Part shown: positions 10,922-21,341 of the stretch, piece after piece | How the letters are laid out: each line of letters opens with the position of its first letter | How positions within the stretch are numbered: position 1 is the stretch's first letter | Source: Nothophaeocryptopus gaeumannii | Taxonomy: Eukaryota; Ascomycota; Dothideomycetes; Mycosphaerellales; Mycosphaerellaceae | Length of the DNA: 64,000 nucleotides | Direction of reading: 5' to 3' | NCBI GenBank assembly: GCA_031771865.1 | Contig: JASISA010000027.1 | Span: 3,463,313 to 3,527,312 of the forward strand | The notes under the pieces: model-generated | What the model was told of the DNA's origin: nothing | Databases searched by the model: none | What the model saw: the letters and a program-made list of their open reading frames with translations, nothing else | Translations under genes and position numbers: made by a program

Positions 10922-10988
10922 AAGGCGCGTGAGGCATGGATCGGTGCTTTTCGGTGGTGATGAAATAGCGCATCTGTATCGTATGACT

Positions 10989-11474
10989 CTAGAAGTCGGT
11001 TACTCTGCCGTTGTAACTCCAATCGCCCTGCACGCCCCATCGCAGCGGCTCGTTCTTAGGGCCACCGACCTCACCGGTCTTTGGATTGACGTCGCCTTCG
11101 AATTCAGGTGGTGCGCCACGCCTGACATTGGGGTGAAGCTCCTCTCCATCGCCCTTGGCTGCCAGTCTCGCACGCTCCCGAAGTTGCTCGAGCATCTGAT
11201 CGGCATTCGCAGTCGTTGCATGCAGGGTGTCTGACTTGTTGCTGGGCTCGACTGTTGCCTCACGAGCATCCTCCTGTCCTGTCCTCCGCGGTGTGCTGAA
11301 AGCGCCTGTAGACTGCTGCTGGAGCTTCTCGAATATCTCCTGCTCTTCCTTGGGCAGCCGCGGCGGTGCTGGGCCTTGTCGCCATTGATGTATGTGAGTG
11401 GAGGTAGTGAACGCGCGTGCTGACAACCGTCGCTGAAGCGGCCGGGAGATGCGCGCAATATGATACGACGGCAT
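10989..11474 (-). CDS. SDH8: Succinate dehydrogenase assembly factor 4 (SDHAF4/Sdh8, DUF1674)
   Basis: Single exon, 161 aa from the ATG at 11474. Residues 1-30 (SRPLQRRLSARAFTTS) look like a mitochondrial presequence. The C-terminus EFEGDVNPKTGEVGGPKNEP followed by LRWG, DWSYNGRVTDF is the diagnostic DUF1674 block. In known systems Sdh8/SDHAF4 binds the flavinated Sdh1 subunit in the matrix, shields it from auto-oxidation and promotes assembly of complex II. The middle of the protein (about 35-110) is low-complexity and variable in the family. A frame extension upstream of 11474 lacks an ATG. Confidence 0.93.
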   Translation of the reverse strand: MPSYHIARISRPLQRRLSARAFTTSTHIHQWRQGPAPPRLPKEEQEIFEKLQQQSTGAFSTPRRTGQEDAREATVEPSNKSDTLHATTANADQMLEQLRERARLAAKGDGEELHPNVRRGAPPEFEGDVNPKTGEVGGPKNEPLRWGVQGDWSYNGRVTDF

Positions 11475-12342
11475 GGCGGTCACAGTGTGTGTGCAACTGG
11501 CGTGGTCACGGAACGAGAGATATTTCGCAAGCCTTCACGGTGCTTGGCCTTGGAAAGAATGACAGTACTCGGAGTATCAAGAGATCATCACAGTCATCAT
11601 CGACCCACCCTTATGGCTGGACCCCTTGCATTCCATATGCAAACGTTGTGGCAGTTCATGCATGCGGCGCCACATGGCTCGGATCCCATCAACCGAGGAT
11701 GTGGCGGGCGTCTCGCTCACCTGCATTCTCGACTTCACTTCACTTCACCTCACCTCGTCCCCCACGACCAACGATTAACGAGCAAAGATCAACTTCTTTG
11801 CTAATGCAACTGCAAACGTCCTATACTGATCCTCTTGCCTCTCAAGACTCAAGGGATCATTTCCATCACAGCACGGTAGGGAGGTAAGGCAAACACAGCG
11901 CCGCAGTCTTCAACCCGCTCTCACGATAAAGCCCGCGCCAACGGACGAGCACCTTCGATCGGCCGCGCACGGTCAGCACTGCGTTTGTCGAAGTCGAATT
12001 CAAGTCGAAGAACGACAGCAGAAACACAAACAGCAGCCAAGTCACGGGAGTAAACACCACTGCACCGGCTTGTCCCTGGTGCCCGGCGGAGGTGTTTGTC
12101 TTGTCTTGCACTCACAACAGGTTCTTCCCCGAGCATCTCTCGTACCCGTCTTGTCCTCTACGCATGCATCTCGCGCGCGCGTCACCCCAGGCTCTCAACA
12201 GTCTGGTGACTAGTCGCTCATTCTCTGCCGCTGACACTCAAACGCCGAGTTACGCCAAACCCACCGACGCCGTTGTTTAACACGGCTCGAAACCCGCAGC
12301 GAACGGTGAGCTTGGCATCTCCGCAACGCGCCCCCTTCCAAC
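11475..12342. other. Intergenic stretch, no gene seen
   Basis: About 870 bp between two divergent genes. It holds the promoter of SDH8 and the upstream region of the P450-like gene. A minus-strand 81-codon ORF at 11866-12111 has one hydrophobic run but no other support. Confidence 0.5.
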
Positions 12343-14591
12343 ATGCTTCCGCTTCGACTCATACGAGATTGCATACTTCTGCGGCACATCTTCAACGGCG
12401 TTCCCGGTCCCCTCCTCGCCAAGATCACCCGCCTCTGGAAAGCGTAAGCAATCCAAAGCTGGAAGCCATCCGATGTCTAGACATTCGCTGACCTTGCACT
12501 CCCGCTTTGCAGGTACCACACTTGGCGCGGCTCGTACAGGAGAACTGTTAGAAATCTTCATCACCGACATGGTGAGACTTCATTCCCCGGCCGCGTCGCC
12601 TGTGCCACCGCTAATACTATAATCAGGGCCATTAATCCAAACAGCCCCCGATGAGTTCAGTCTGAGCGAGCTAGCAGAATTCAATACTGTATCCAAGCAA
12701 CCACCAGCCACCTCCTTGATCACTCCGACCGCGCAGACGTGGCTCTCTGCCTCACTGCAGATGGAGAATCTGTTCCGACGTGAGCATCTCATTCAGGCCT
12801 GCAATGCCCAATTCTTGCATGCGCTGCACGTTGCTGCAAAGCACCAAGATACTGTCGGCTTCAAAAGCCTGCTCGCACGTTACGCGTACGATTTGATGCT
12901 CAGCACGACCACCGGGGAGCCTGCTGGATTTCTCGATCATGCCCCGGATCCAAGCCAGATCGACTTAGCTTTGAGCAACTGGAAGTTCTACGCCGTACTT
13001 TATGGGTCATTTCTGCGCTACCACCCACTGATCAAGTCCATCCTACACCATTGTGGCTTGAGAATGCCAGCGAGCGGCCAAGCCCAGCCTGGAACTGAGG
13101 TCAGCGAGTCGACTCCTCTCACCACGCCGCCACTCGCACATCACGCGGGCGGTCTCGCCACACAATCAGCTCTGACCTCTTGCAGTCTAGAGGCTCGGAT
13201 TGGACTTGCGCTGGCGGGTGCTGATCCTTCAATAAACCTCTATCTCGTCCTGTTTGGAACATATCTACGATCGACCAGATCTCCTGCAAACTCTCCGACA
13301 GGAAATCCTTCAATCCGGTATTGGAGCACCCGCATCATTCAAGGATCTTGTTCTGAAGAAGCTGCACATGCCCAATCTGCACGCTGTTCTGCAAGAAACG
13401 ATTCGTATCAATCCTCTCTTTGCCACGGGAAGCACCCACGCATCACCCGGGCTCACTGTGCACGGAATTGCGGCACCAAAGCACTCCAAAGTGGCTTTGG
13501 AAGGAACCCTGCTGCACATTAATCCGGATCGAGTCGGCAGCGAACCAGGCTCCTGGGACCCTACGCGTTGGCTAGACAAGGAACTGCTCGAGGGAAACGC
13601 GAATCTCAAAAGTCTCTTGCCTGCCATGAATCTCAGCGATGAAGACCATATTGACGGCTCGCATTGCCTCATCGCAGTCAAGTTCCTTGTGCAGCTTCTC
13701 CCTGCCATTGAAGTACAGATGCATGGCAGTGGGCGCCACAGCAAAGGCCTCGAGCGTGTAAACGTCACCATTGTTGATCATGACCAAGAGAAACATCAGT
13801 CGCCATCTTCTAGCAACCAGGCTACGCCGCTGACATTGCATCACATGGATGCTTTGCAAGTAGCATTTGGAGGCTCAATCGAAGTCGATGAGTTCTTGTC
13901 TGAATTTCCCCTCGAAGGGCTTCGACCAAGACAAGCAGCCAAGACGAAGCCACTACACGATTCCTCTGACCGTGCTCGACTGCACCAAGCCATCGAGACG
14001 ATGTACAGCCGTCAGCTCGTGACCAAAACCGATCCCGACACTGATATTATACATATCGGGGAGCGTGGAACAGTCCCGTACTTCAAGCGCAGGGGACCGC
14101 ATCACAAGAATCGCAGAGGCGGTCGCCAGGATGCACGAGCCACGGAGCAGCGCCGTCTACCACAGGCTACAAACTCGGCTTGGGGAGGTTTTGCTGCAAA
14201 AGAGCATGAGAGAGTGAGTCATCTGCAAACTGCTGAAAGTTACGAGAAGCAGAAGGAGCAGATGGAGCATCAGAGCCCAGACGTCAACCATCAGGTTCGT
14301 TTCAGGGAGACTTTCAAGCAAACGGCGCCATCTCATGGCGCAGTGGGTGGCGCTCGGAAGACACTGAGAACCGAGAAGACTGTTCACGATTCTGGCGGCG
14401 CCACGACTGTTAGTAAGAGCGGCGAGGAGACTTACGGGACCGGATGCGCTGAGCCTCCACCTCGTGTCAAAGCGAAACCTCCACACGAGAGAGCGAGGGA
14501 GGCTCGACAGGCCAGAGAGGTCAAAGAGGGAGTAACTATCACGCCCGTGTCCGCACCGGTAACGGAGAAGCAAGACGACCTGGAAAGCTGA
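12343..14591 (+). pseudogene. Degenerate, frame-disrupted cytochrome P450-like gene with a long novel C-terminal tail
   Basis: Exons 12343-12443, 12513-12571 and 12627 onward splice cleanly and read VPGPLLAKITRLWKA-YHTWRGSYR, a typical fungal P450 start. An I-helix-like LALAGADPSINLYLVLF follows. At about 13245-13255 the reading frame must change by one base: only the other frame continues with LEHIYDRPDLLQTLRQEI, the K-helix LQETIRINP (ExxR) and DPTRWLD. No intron explains the switch. The N-terminal membrane anchor is missing. The I-helix Thr is replaced (ADPS) and the heme-Cys loop is reduced to GSHCLIAVKF. After the P450-like part about 280 charged residues run to the stop without interruption and match no family I know. 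It may be a decaying P450, a neofunctionalised P450-like protein with one sequencing error, or a fusion. Confidence 0.65.
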
Positions 14592-14778
14592 GGCCGCTCA
14601 ATGACTACGCAGCCGTGGAAACCAAACATATACTAAGAGCACGACGATTGGGCGAATAAGTGCCTGAAGGGTCTGAATTGCTTCTGATGAAGAACGTAAC
14701 CTTATTCAAGCCAACAGCACATGGTGGGAACGAACGATTCTGAGAATGCTTCATTGCCTTCGTTAAAACTTGTAGCCT

Positions 14779-17238
14779 CTATTCTACCTCCATCAACTTG
14801 GGCACTTCATTGTCCGAGGTGTGCTTTGCTTCTACACTTGGTCTCCACTCTTGCGCCAGGCGCGGCCAGACGCGCTTGTACAGACTGACAGCTACAGCGT
14901 CCAACGGGTTTACTTTGCCGTCAAATGTCGCCTTGAAGTATCCATGTGTACCAAGCGTCTCCTTGATGAACCCACTTCTCCCCCGCTTCGTCCACAGCTG
15001 GAGCGCGCGGAAATACTGCACGTCCTCAGCGCTGAAGAACATGTAGCGCACAGTGACCAGCTTCTTGTGGATCTTGTATGGGTGCCCTGTGAGGATGATA
15101 CGCTTGGCTATGATACGCTGAGTCGAGGGCGGCAGCGTCGTGCCAGTGGCGATCATCTCCAATCGAGGCTTTGCATTGTTCTCAAGGGACTGTGCTAGAT
15201 CCTCGATTGGATCAAGCGGCTGAAACGCTGACGGTGTCTTGAAGAATATGCATGGAACGCTTCCCCATGTCACCGGACCGATAAAGGTGGCGACTGCTGT
15301 CCGGCCGGGATGCAAGTAGCGTTCAAACTTGTGCACATTGTTGGGCGTATTGCCGCCGGCACTGAAGAGTGGTCTGACGAGCAGGCGACGAGGCCCGCAT
15401 TGCATGATGAGCGGTGTCTTGCTCCTGACGGGCTCTGGAAAGTCAGACGAGAGCGAGATCGAGACATTCAACACTGTCCGCTTGTGTTCATGGCGTAAAA
15501 GGGAAAAGAGTGTGGTCGGCTGAGCAAGAGCCTCGAGTTCACTTCTTCGATCCTGAGGAATGCGAAGATGAATTTTCACTCTGGTTCCAGGCTGGACTCC
15601 ACCGGTTAATGCCTCTTTGAGAACTCTGTTCTTGGCCGATTTGTAGTCTGAGATCTCCAGTAGCCGACCGTACTCCTCAGGCTCGTATGGCTTGTCCTCC
15701 TGAGTCTCCCAGCGGCTTGTTCGTAAGCTCTTCAATCCCCTGTACCGAGCCAAACGTTCGCGAGCGTTCACATGCGGGTGAAGCTCGATCTCGTCTGGAA
15801 ATTCAAGATCGTCTTCAGCGGCATCATCCCGACGTTGTTTACGATATGCTTCGATTTGGGCAGTCTCCTCTTCCGGCGCTTGATCGAGAAACGCTTCGCT
15901 CTGCGGATATTCTGAGGGGCCACCAGCCTCCGTTCCTTCGTCCATCTTGTCTTCAAAATGACCGTCGGTAGCGGTGTCTGTGGCATCGCCAGCCGTCCCA
16001 AATTCACTTTCGCTGCCGTCTTCAACATCCTCGAGATCGGAGCCTGAATCCGATACGTCTCCCAGATACCAGGCTGCTTGATAATTGCTAGTCCCACGTG
16101 GCAAGCGCTTTGGAGCAGGGGCTGCATCCCGTTCATCGTCGTGGAAGTAGTGGTGGTCATCTAGAAGGACCGCCTTTCTTTCCGAATTCACGACTGAGGT
16201 CGCAGGTGCGTCAACCATGTTCGCCTCTTCTGGAGCTAGTTCCGCAAGATCATCTCGTTCTTCGCCGGGCTGCCCCAAGGTTTGTTCCGGGACCACAACC
16301 GTGTCATCTAGCTTTGAATTTTTCGACTGCGCTTTCAACGGTGCTGCGGTGATTTTATCAATCTCAAGGTCTCCCCATTCGGCAACTTGTACCAGCCGAT
16401 CCGCTTTCAAGCCTCGTCCTCTAACGACGCCCGTGATGACAGCACTCTCTCCCTCGAACGCAGATTGTTCAATGAGCATCCAGCTCCTGGCCTCACGCCA
16501 TCGTATGCCTTTTGGTAGTGTGGTACATAGGCTGCGCATGACATTGCTGCAATCTTGTCGGTTCCCGAGATCGTGTACTTTTTCCACAGTCGCGAAGAAA
16601 TGCGTAATAAAGCTCTTCAAGCTCTTCACGACATCTGGTCTTTTCTTTGCAGGCTCGACCTGATCCAAAGCATAGACGCTAGCCAGTGCGGTGGACACCC
16701 CCTGGCTCTCAATGCACCGGAGCATCTGCTCACCACGCTCGTCCACTTCCTCATTGGCACTGAGGACGAAGAGCACAAAGTCGGCGATGCGGCAGCTATC
16801 AAGGCATGAGATTAAATCGCGATCGGTCGGTGTCAGATAGCGCACTCGTTGTTTGAAGCGGGGGATCCAAAGACTGGTGTTGTCCTCCTCCTTTGGCACG
16901 TCGACGCTCGCATTCAACTCCTGGATCACACCTTGAACGTCAATGTCGGCGCATAATGGCACGACGGCGATGATGCGAGGTGCTCCACGGCTACCGGCGA
17001 AGACAGAAGCCTTGTCGTCGCGGTCGTGGGCGTGGTGCAGGCGAAGCTGCTTGGCGCGGTTTTTGCGGTCGAACTTGGACATGACCTGTTGGTGCGGCGT
17101 CTTCCTTGCTCCTCTCTCAATCCGCTCCCACGCCTCAACCTTGCCCTTCTGCGCGTTCTTGACGGCGGACTTGGACGCGTGCTTGGACTTGAACGCCTTG
17201 TGCGTGGTCTTGGTGGTCGGCCGATGGGAGTGGTCCAT
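14779..17238 (-). CDS. TSR1: Ribosome biogenesis protein Tsr1 (BMS1/TSR1 family)
   Basis: Single exon, 819 aa, close to yeast Tsr1 (788 aa). The N-terminus MDHSHRPTTKTTHKAFKSKH matches the family start, so I place the ATG at 17238 although the frame is open for 59 more codons upstream. The GTPase-like domain (RIIAVVPLCADIDVQG, LISCLDSCRIADFVLFVL, VYALDQVEPAKK) lacks GTP-binding motifs, as is normal for Tsr1. An acidic region follows, then the AARP2CN/DUF663 C-terminal domains (RTVLNVSISLSSDF, ATFIGPVTWGSVPCIFFK, GTHGYFKATFDGKVNPLDAV). Tsr1 blocks premature translation initiation on late pre-40S particles. The gene is intact and flanked by two damaged genes. Confidence 0.95.
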   Translation of the reverse strand: MDHSHRPTTKTTHKAFKSKHASKSAVKNAQKGKVEAWERIERGARKTPHQQVMSKFDRKNRAKQLRLHHAHDRDDKASVFAGSRGAPRIIAVVPLCADIDVQGVIQELNASVDVPKEEDNTSLWIPRFKQRVRYLTPTDRDLISCLDSCRIADFVLFVLSANEEVDERGEQMLRCIESQGVSTALASVYALDQVEPAKKRPDVVKSLKSFITHFFATVEKVHDLGNRQDCSNVMRSLCTTLPKGIRWREARSWMLIEQSAFEGESAVITGVVRGRGLKADRLVQVAEWGDLEIDKITAAPLKAQSKNSKLDDTVVVPEQTLGQPGEERDDLAELAPEEANMVDAPATSVVNSERKAVLLDDHHYFHDDERDAAPAPKRLPRGTSNYQAAWYLGDVSDSGSDLEDVEDGSESEFGTAGDATDTATDGHFEDKMDEGTEAGGPSEYPQSEAFLDQAPEEETAQIEAYRKQRRDDAAEDDLEFPDEIELHPHVNARERLARYRGLKSLRTSRWETQEDKPYEPEEYGRLLEISDYKSAKNRVLKEALTGGVQPGTRVKIHLRIPQDRRSELEALAQPTTLFSLLRHEHKRTVLNVSISLSSDFPEPVRSKTPLIMQCGPRRLLVRPLFSAGGNTPNNVHKFERYLHPGRTAVATFIGPVTWGSVPCIFFKTPSAFQPLDPIEDLAQSLENNAKPRLEMIATGTTLPPSTQRIIAKRIILTGHPYKIHKKLVTVRYMFFSAEDVQYFRALQLWTKRGRSGFIKETLGTHGYFKATFDGKVNPLDAVAVSLYKRVWPRLAQEWRPSVEAKHTSDNEVPKLMEVE

Positions 17239-17772
17239 GGGCGCGGCGCGATGCGGAGATCCGCCACCTCCGCCGGCCTTGAATCGGAAGGGAAGTGCGC
17301 TGTCCACGGTGAGGGCGGAGAGGGTGGAGTATCTGGTGTACCACGTGTATACTGGAGTGCTGATGTCTACTCTGTCTGCCAATACAAAAAATATACAAGC
17401 CTTATCGATAAGCATTTCTTGGCACTCATCAACGGCAAGACTTTCTTCACGTCACAGCACAACACCACGCCACGCCGCATCACTTCCATCTCCCGACTCC
17501 TTGTGTGCCCTTTTTGGGCGCATGTACTGTGGACTATGCCTCGAACATCATGTCAACGTCACGTCGGCACACGTCGCTTTCCACCAGAACGCGATGGGGA
17601 CTTACGTTATTACAAGCACATGTAGGTACACGTAGGCATGGAGAGCAAGAACATCAACATTACATATGCCCTTCTGCTCCTCGCCAATTGAACACTTCGG
17701 CTTCTTCTTTTGACCCGACGCTCTCTTCGCTCACCGCACACCCGTCTCCTCCCCCGCCTCGCATTCATCGCC
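17239..17772. promoter_or_regulatory. Divergent promoter of TSR1 and the mannose-6-phosphate isomerase gene
   Basis: About 530 bp between divergent starts. It holds an ACATGTAGG string near 17619 that recurs in other intergenic gaps of this window. No classical TATA box was identified. Confidence 0.45.
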
Positions 17773-19183
17773 ATGGCCACCAAATTAGAGCCAGTCTACC
17801 GACTGAAGTGCTCTTGCAACCAATATCCGTAAGTCGATGGGCCGTCTTCTGGCATCGTCGTCACTGACTGCAGGTATTTGCGAAGCTGGAGAATGCAAGG
17901 ATCTGATTCCATCTCTGCGCGACTGTCAGCAACAGCCAGGTCGGGACGGCGATGGGCCGAAGACTGACTTCAAAATCGACGAAAGCAAGCCATGTGAGTA
18001 TTTCCCGGAGTGATAGATGCAGAAATGTGGATGGGCACATATCCTGTACTTCCGTCTTACGTTCAAGACACTGGCGCAGGTAGGCTTCAATCTCAGGCTG
18101 TTCGCACCAATTTTGAGACATCTGCTAACGTTCGCCTGATCTTAGACCTTCAGGACGTGCCGGATCGGTATCCGAAGGAACTCATAGGACGTCAGACCAT
18201 CGAGGAGTTCGGCCATACGAAACTGCCCTACCTCCCGAAAGTTCTCTCAATCAGCAAAGCCTTGCCCCTGCAGCTGCACCCGAACAGAGATCTCGCCAGT
18301 AGGCTTCCTCAGCGACACCCGGATGCATTCACAGATCCAAAGCGCAAGCCGGAGATAGCCCTCGCCCTCAGCAAGTTCGAGGCATTCTGCGGCTTCAAGC
18401 CCCTTGCAGATATCGCCAAGCTCCTCCAGCTCGAGCCATTGAAACAATGCGTCCCTGGCAAAGATCTGTCTGAGTTTACCGACCAGCAACTTAGGGAAGT
18501 CGTCCGCAACATCCTCAACGCGGACGACACAACCATCAAATCGGTCTACAAGGCCCTCACCGGCCTCACAAAAGGGAATTTCGGCAAATACGACTATAAC
18601 CCAGGCCTTGCATCTCGCCTTGCAGAGCAGTACTCGGAGGCTGATCCGGGAGTGTTGGTGGCACTCGTCACAATGAATTATCTCGTGCTTCAGCCCGGGG
18701 AGTCCATCTACATACCTGCAGACGGCATCCACGCCTATCTCTTGGGTGATATCATGGAATACATGGCCCGCTCCAACAATGTCTTGACTTCGGGCTTCTG
18801 CCCGCGAGCCGAACGCAGCAGCGTCGACTTATTCTGCTCTTGCTTGACGTTCACGCCTCACTCCGCAGAGGACAGCTTGCCCAAGCCGGGAAAGTATGGC
18901 CGGAGCAAGCATGGAAAGACTAGAGATCTACGTGCCACCAATGAGCGAGTTTGACATGCTGCAGACGAATCTGAAGGCAGGTGAAAATGAAACCCTGGGC
19001 GCAGCTGGCGGCCCGGCCATTTTGATCGCAACACGAGGCAACGGGACCATGAGGGCGGCTGGTAAAGAGTATAAGCTGAACGAGGGTTATGTGTTCTTTG
19101 TGGCACCGGATGTTGAGCTTGAACTCCAAAGTGTAGAGGGGCTGGTGATGCATACTGCGTTTGTTGAGGGCGGCACGAAGTAA
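17773..19183 (+). pseudogene. PMI1: Mannose-6-phosphate isomerase (type I) with frame-disrupting lesions
   Basis: Homology covers the whole enzyme: MATKLEPVYRLKCSCNQYP at the start, PLQLHPN with Zn ligands Gln and His, KPEIALALSKFEAFCGFKPL with the Glu ligand, YIPADGIHAYL with the last His, and IYVPPMSEFDML to the end. The enzyme interconverts fructose-6-P and mannose-6-P for glycosylation and wall mannan. Inferred exons are 17773-17828, 17886-17993, 18017-18079 and 18146-19183. Three defects are visible. One extra base near 17925-17940 breaks the frame after ISARLSAT. The second intron, needed to join SKPY to AEMWMG, is only 23 nt. One extra base near 18922 sends the protein into a false stop before the last 85 residues. 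The normally conserved WGK after YP is also changed to WRM. This could be a pseudogene, for example after duplication, or clustered sequence errors. Confidence 0.75.
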
Positions 19184-19526
19184 AAGACTATCATGGCATT
19201 CACATTCTTGACATGATCTATAAGATTATTGGGGTGAGTGACGATGACAGATCTCGCATCTCGATGTCGTTTCTCTCACCGGCATTACCACCTTGAACAG
19301 AGCGGATGCGCCTCCGTAAGCGTAACAACCGACGTATCAGAGAAAGCAATATGTCTTCCGGCTCTCGTCAAGAGGGCTCTTGTCTATGCTTTCACGGGTG
19401 CTGTCAACATGATGAAGAACAGCTTGTCGGAAGCTAAGCAAGCGGCAACGAGCTTTTTCAATCATCCTTGGAGGCACCAAAGCCTCGCAAAATATACAAC
19501 TATGATAAGCCTTGAGTCTTTCGTAA

Positions 19527-20460
19527 CTATGAATATGGTGAGAAACAAGTGTAAGTCTCCTTCCACCCCTCGACAGCTAGGTGCTCGATTCGTTTTCGTT
19601 CCTTTTCATAAATCGTGCCAGCGCCCACGAACATGCTCACGCCCTGCAGATGAAAGGTCAGCACTTTGGTATGGCCTTGGCGGGTTTGGCGATGAGATTT
19701 TCCTACCATGATGATGGCAATAATGGTCGTGAGTAGCATCAAGCTTAAGATCATTTTCGAAGTTTTTACCATGTTGTGGATGTGTTGGGGATGGGAGGGC
19801 CGCTGTTCGCAGGTCCTGTGCCGGCATGCATCACAGATACTCACGCCGATCGTGTGGTCTGCAGTATGCCGAGTTGAAGACACAATCGGTTCCACGTTGC
19901 TCTTCGTATTCGCCTTCCCAACACATTGCCCGTTCTTGTCGCTTTTCAGCAGCTTCGCACGTCTGATCTTGTCGTGTCTCCCGCTGTTGTTGCAGCTCGG
20001 GTGTTGGAGGTATCAGACGAAATGGTCGAGACCGATGCTGCTCAACGGGTGCATTGTTTGCCCTTTTGTTTATTGGTACTCTTTGAGGTGATAGGCTACC
20101 CGGTGGTTCTATCCGCAATGGCTGTGAAGGACCACTGTGCGAGACTGCCGTTGTTATTTGTCTTTGTTCATCGATAGTCTCCATCGATGCGCTCTGCATC
20201 TGCGGCATTGGCCGTGTCGTATGATTGCTAGGCGGACTGGCACTTGCTGTCCGATGCGACGTAGTCGATTGCACGCCATGCGATGATGAGGAACCGGGTT
20301 TGCGGACTTGGCGTAAGGGAACAGCATCTCCTGCTCTTGCGTAGTCCCGATACACACCATCATCGCCGTCGACTGCAGGACTCCCCAGCAATACTGATCT
20401 TATTGTATTTCCGGACCCAATTGAGCGGACACTCAGCGTTGAAGAGTTGGGTATGGTCAT
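19527..20460 (-). CDS. Hypothetical low-complexity protein with C-terminal membrane segment (3' structure uncertain)
   Basis: The ATG at 20460 opens 209 codons of Ser/Pro/Arg-rich sequence (MTIPNSSTLSVRSIGSGNTI onward) ending in a charged Arg/Glu cluster. The continuation appears in another frame as QRPSHPQHIHNMVKTSKMIL plus a long hydrophobic segment. That segment becomes one uninterrupted helix (MILSLMLLTTIIAIIM-GVSMFVGAG) when a good 63-nt intron (donor GTAGGA, branch GCTGACC, acceptor TGCAG at 19648) is removed; the frame then ends at 19527. I could not find a splice that joins the N-terminal frame to this tail: the only strong donor (GTGAGT at 19844) gives a 29-nt gap and a stop. Either a small frame lesion or an unseen exon is involved. 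No function is recognised. Confidence 0.4.
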
Positions 20461-20602
20461 TGTGCTATCCGATGTGTGTCAGACCTGCCCTCAGATAGAA
20501 TGTAAAGATTCTGCTTGGTGGCCGATGTTGCAGAAGCTGATGAGGTTTGCGTCAGTTACGAATTTGTGTTTTCACATGACAACAATCTAACTTACTTCCT
20601 GT

Positions 20603-20965
20603 TCATTGCTTCAATATGCCGCTTACGATTCCGAATGTCGCTACGATGATGAAAACAGCAACGAAGACAGTGATGTCGCACTTGGAGCAAGATCGGAGCC
20701 TACTCTGGGCAGGTTCATCCGGGGGAGACATGACCTGACGCGGCAACGTCAACCTCGATTGCCCAGCTTCGTACCCCGGCAGGCACGAGTCTACGCGCTG
20801 GTACGAAGGTGGCGACGCATCTATGTCGTAGTCGTAACTCCTCGGACTCCAGAGGTGAAGAAACGCAGCTGCAGCTGGTCGAGCAGGGAGATGTGCGCGC
20901 GTATCGAGCGGCTTCGATTCCATTGTGGGAGAGGGAGACAGAAGAACGGTTGTGGTTATGACCAT
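20603..20965 (-). CDS. Hypothetical small tail-anchored protein
   Basis: 120 codons from the ATG at 20965, or 106 from the second ATG at 20923 (MESKPLDTRAH). The middle has PPSYQR and LPGYE, tyrosine motifs often seen in cytosolic tails. The C-terminus CDITVFVAVFIIVATFGIVS is a single membrane segment with only a few residues after it. No intron is required, although a GTAAGC lies inside the last codons. I recognise no family. It resembles the neighbouring hypothetical gene in layout (disordered cytosolic part, then C-terminal anchor), but the two share no clear sequence. Confidence 0.4.
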   Translation of the reverse strand: MVITTTVLLSPSPTMESKPLDTRAHLPARPAAAAFLHLWSPRSYDYDIDASPPSYQRVDSCLPGYEAGQSRLTLPRQVMSPPDEPAQSRLRSCSKCDITVFVAVFIIVATFGIVSGILKQ

Positions 20966-21341
20966 CGTAGAAGGCGGAGTACATGTATGTTATGTTGTCT
21001 CCTCGTCACACACGTACTTCTTACGCTCTTTGTTCACCAAGCTGAATGCAGAGATCCTGTACCTGAGAAACATCGCCTCCAAATTCAAATCGCAGCATTC
21101 TTGAATTTGACATAGCTGTACGTCCATGGGTTGACCGGCGGAAACCCGCTTGGAACTCTTGTCAGGCACGTATCCAAGCATTCAGTGGTCCGGAGGCCGG
21201 CGGCTGTGTAACGCCGTAGCGAGGCGAGTGTAATATGACTAACTACCTAAAGGCCTAGCCGCGAATCGCATTCAGTCTTGCCATGCTCTTCATGAGCAAG
21301 GAGTCATTCATACTGTAACGTTGATGGTAAGTATGCGCAAA

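Noticed and set aside
17239..17415. 59-codon N-terminal extension of TSR1
   Set aside because: Contains hydrophobic and Gly-rich sequence unlike the family; relatives start at the MDHSHR-type motif.
19816..19844. 29-nt intron in the hypothetical membrane protein gene
   Set aside because: Too short for fungal splicing and leads to an early stop.
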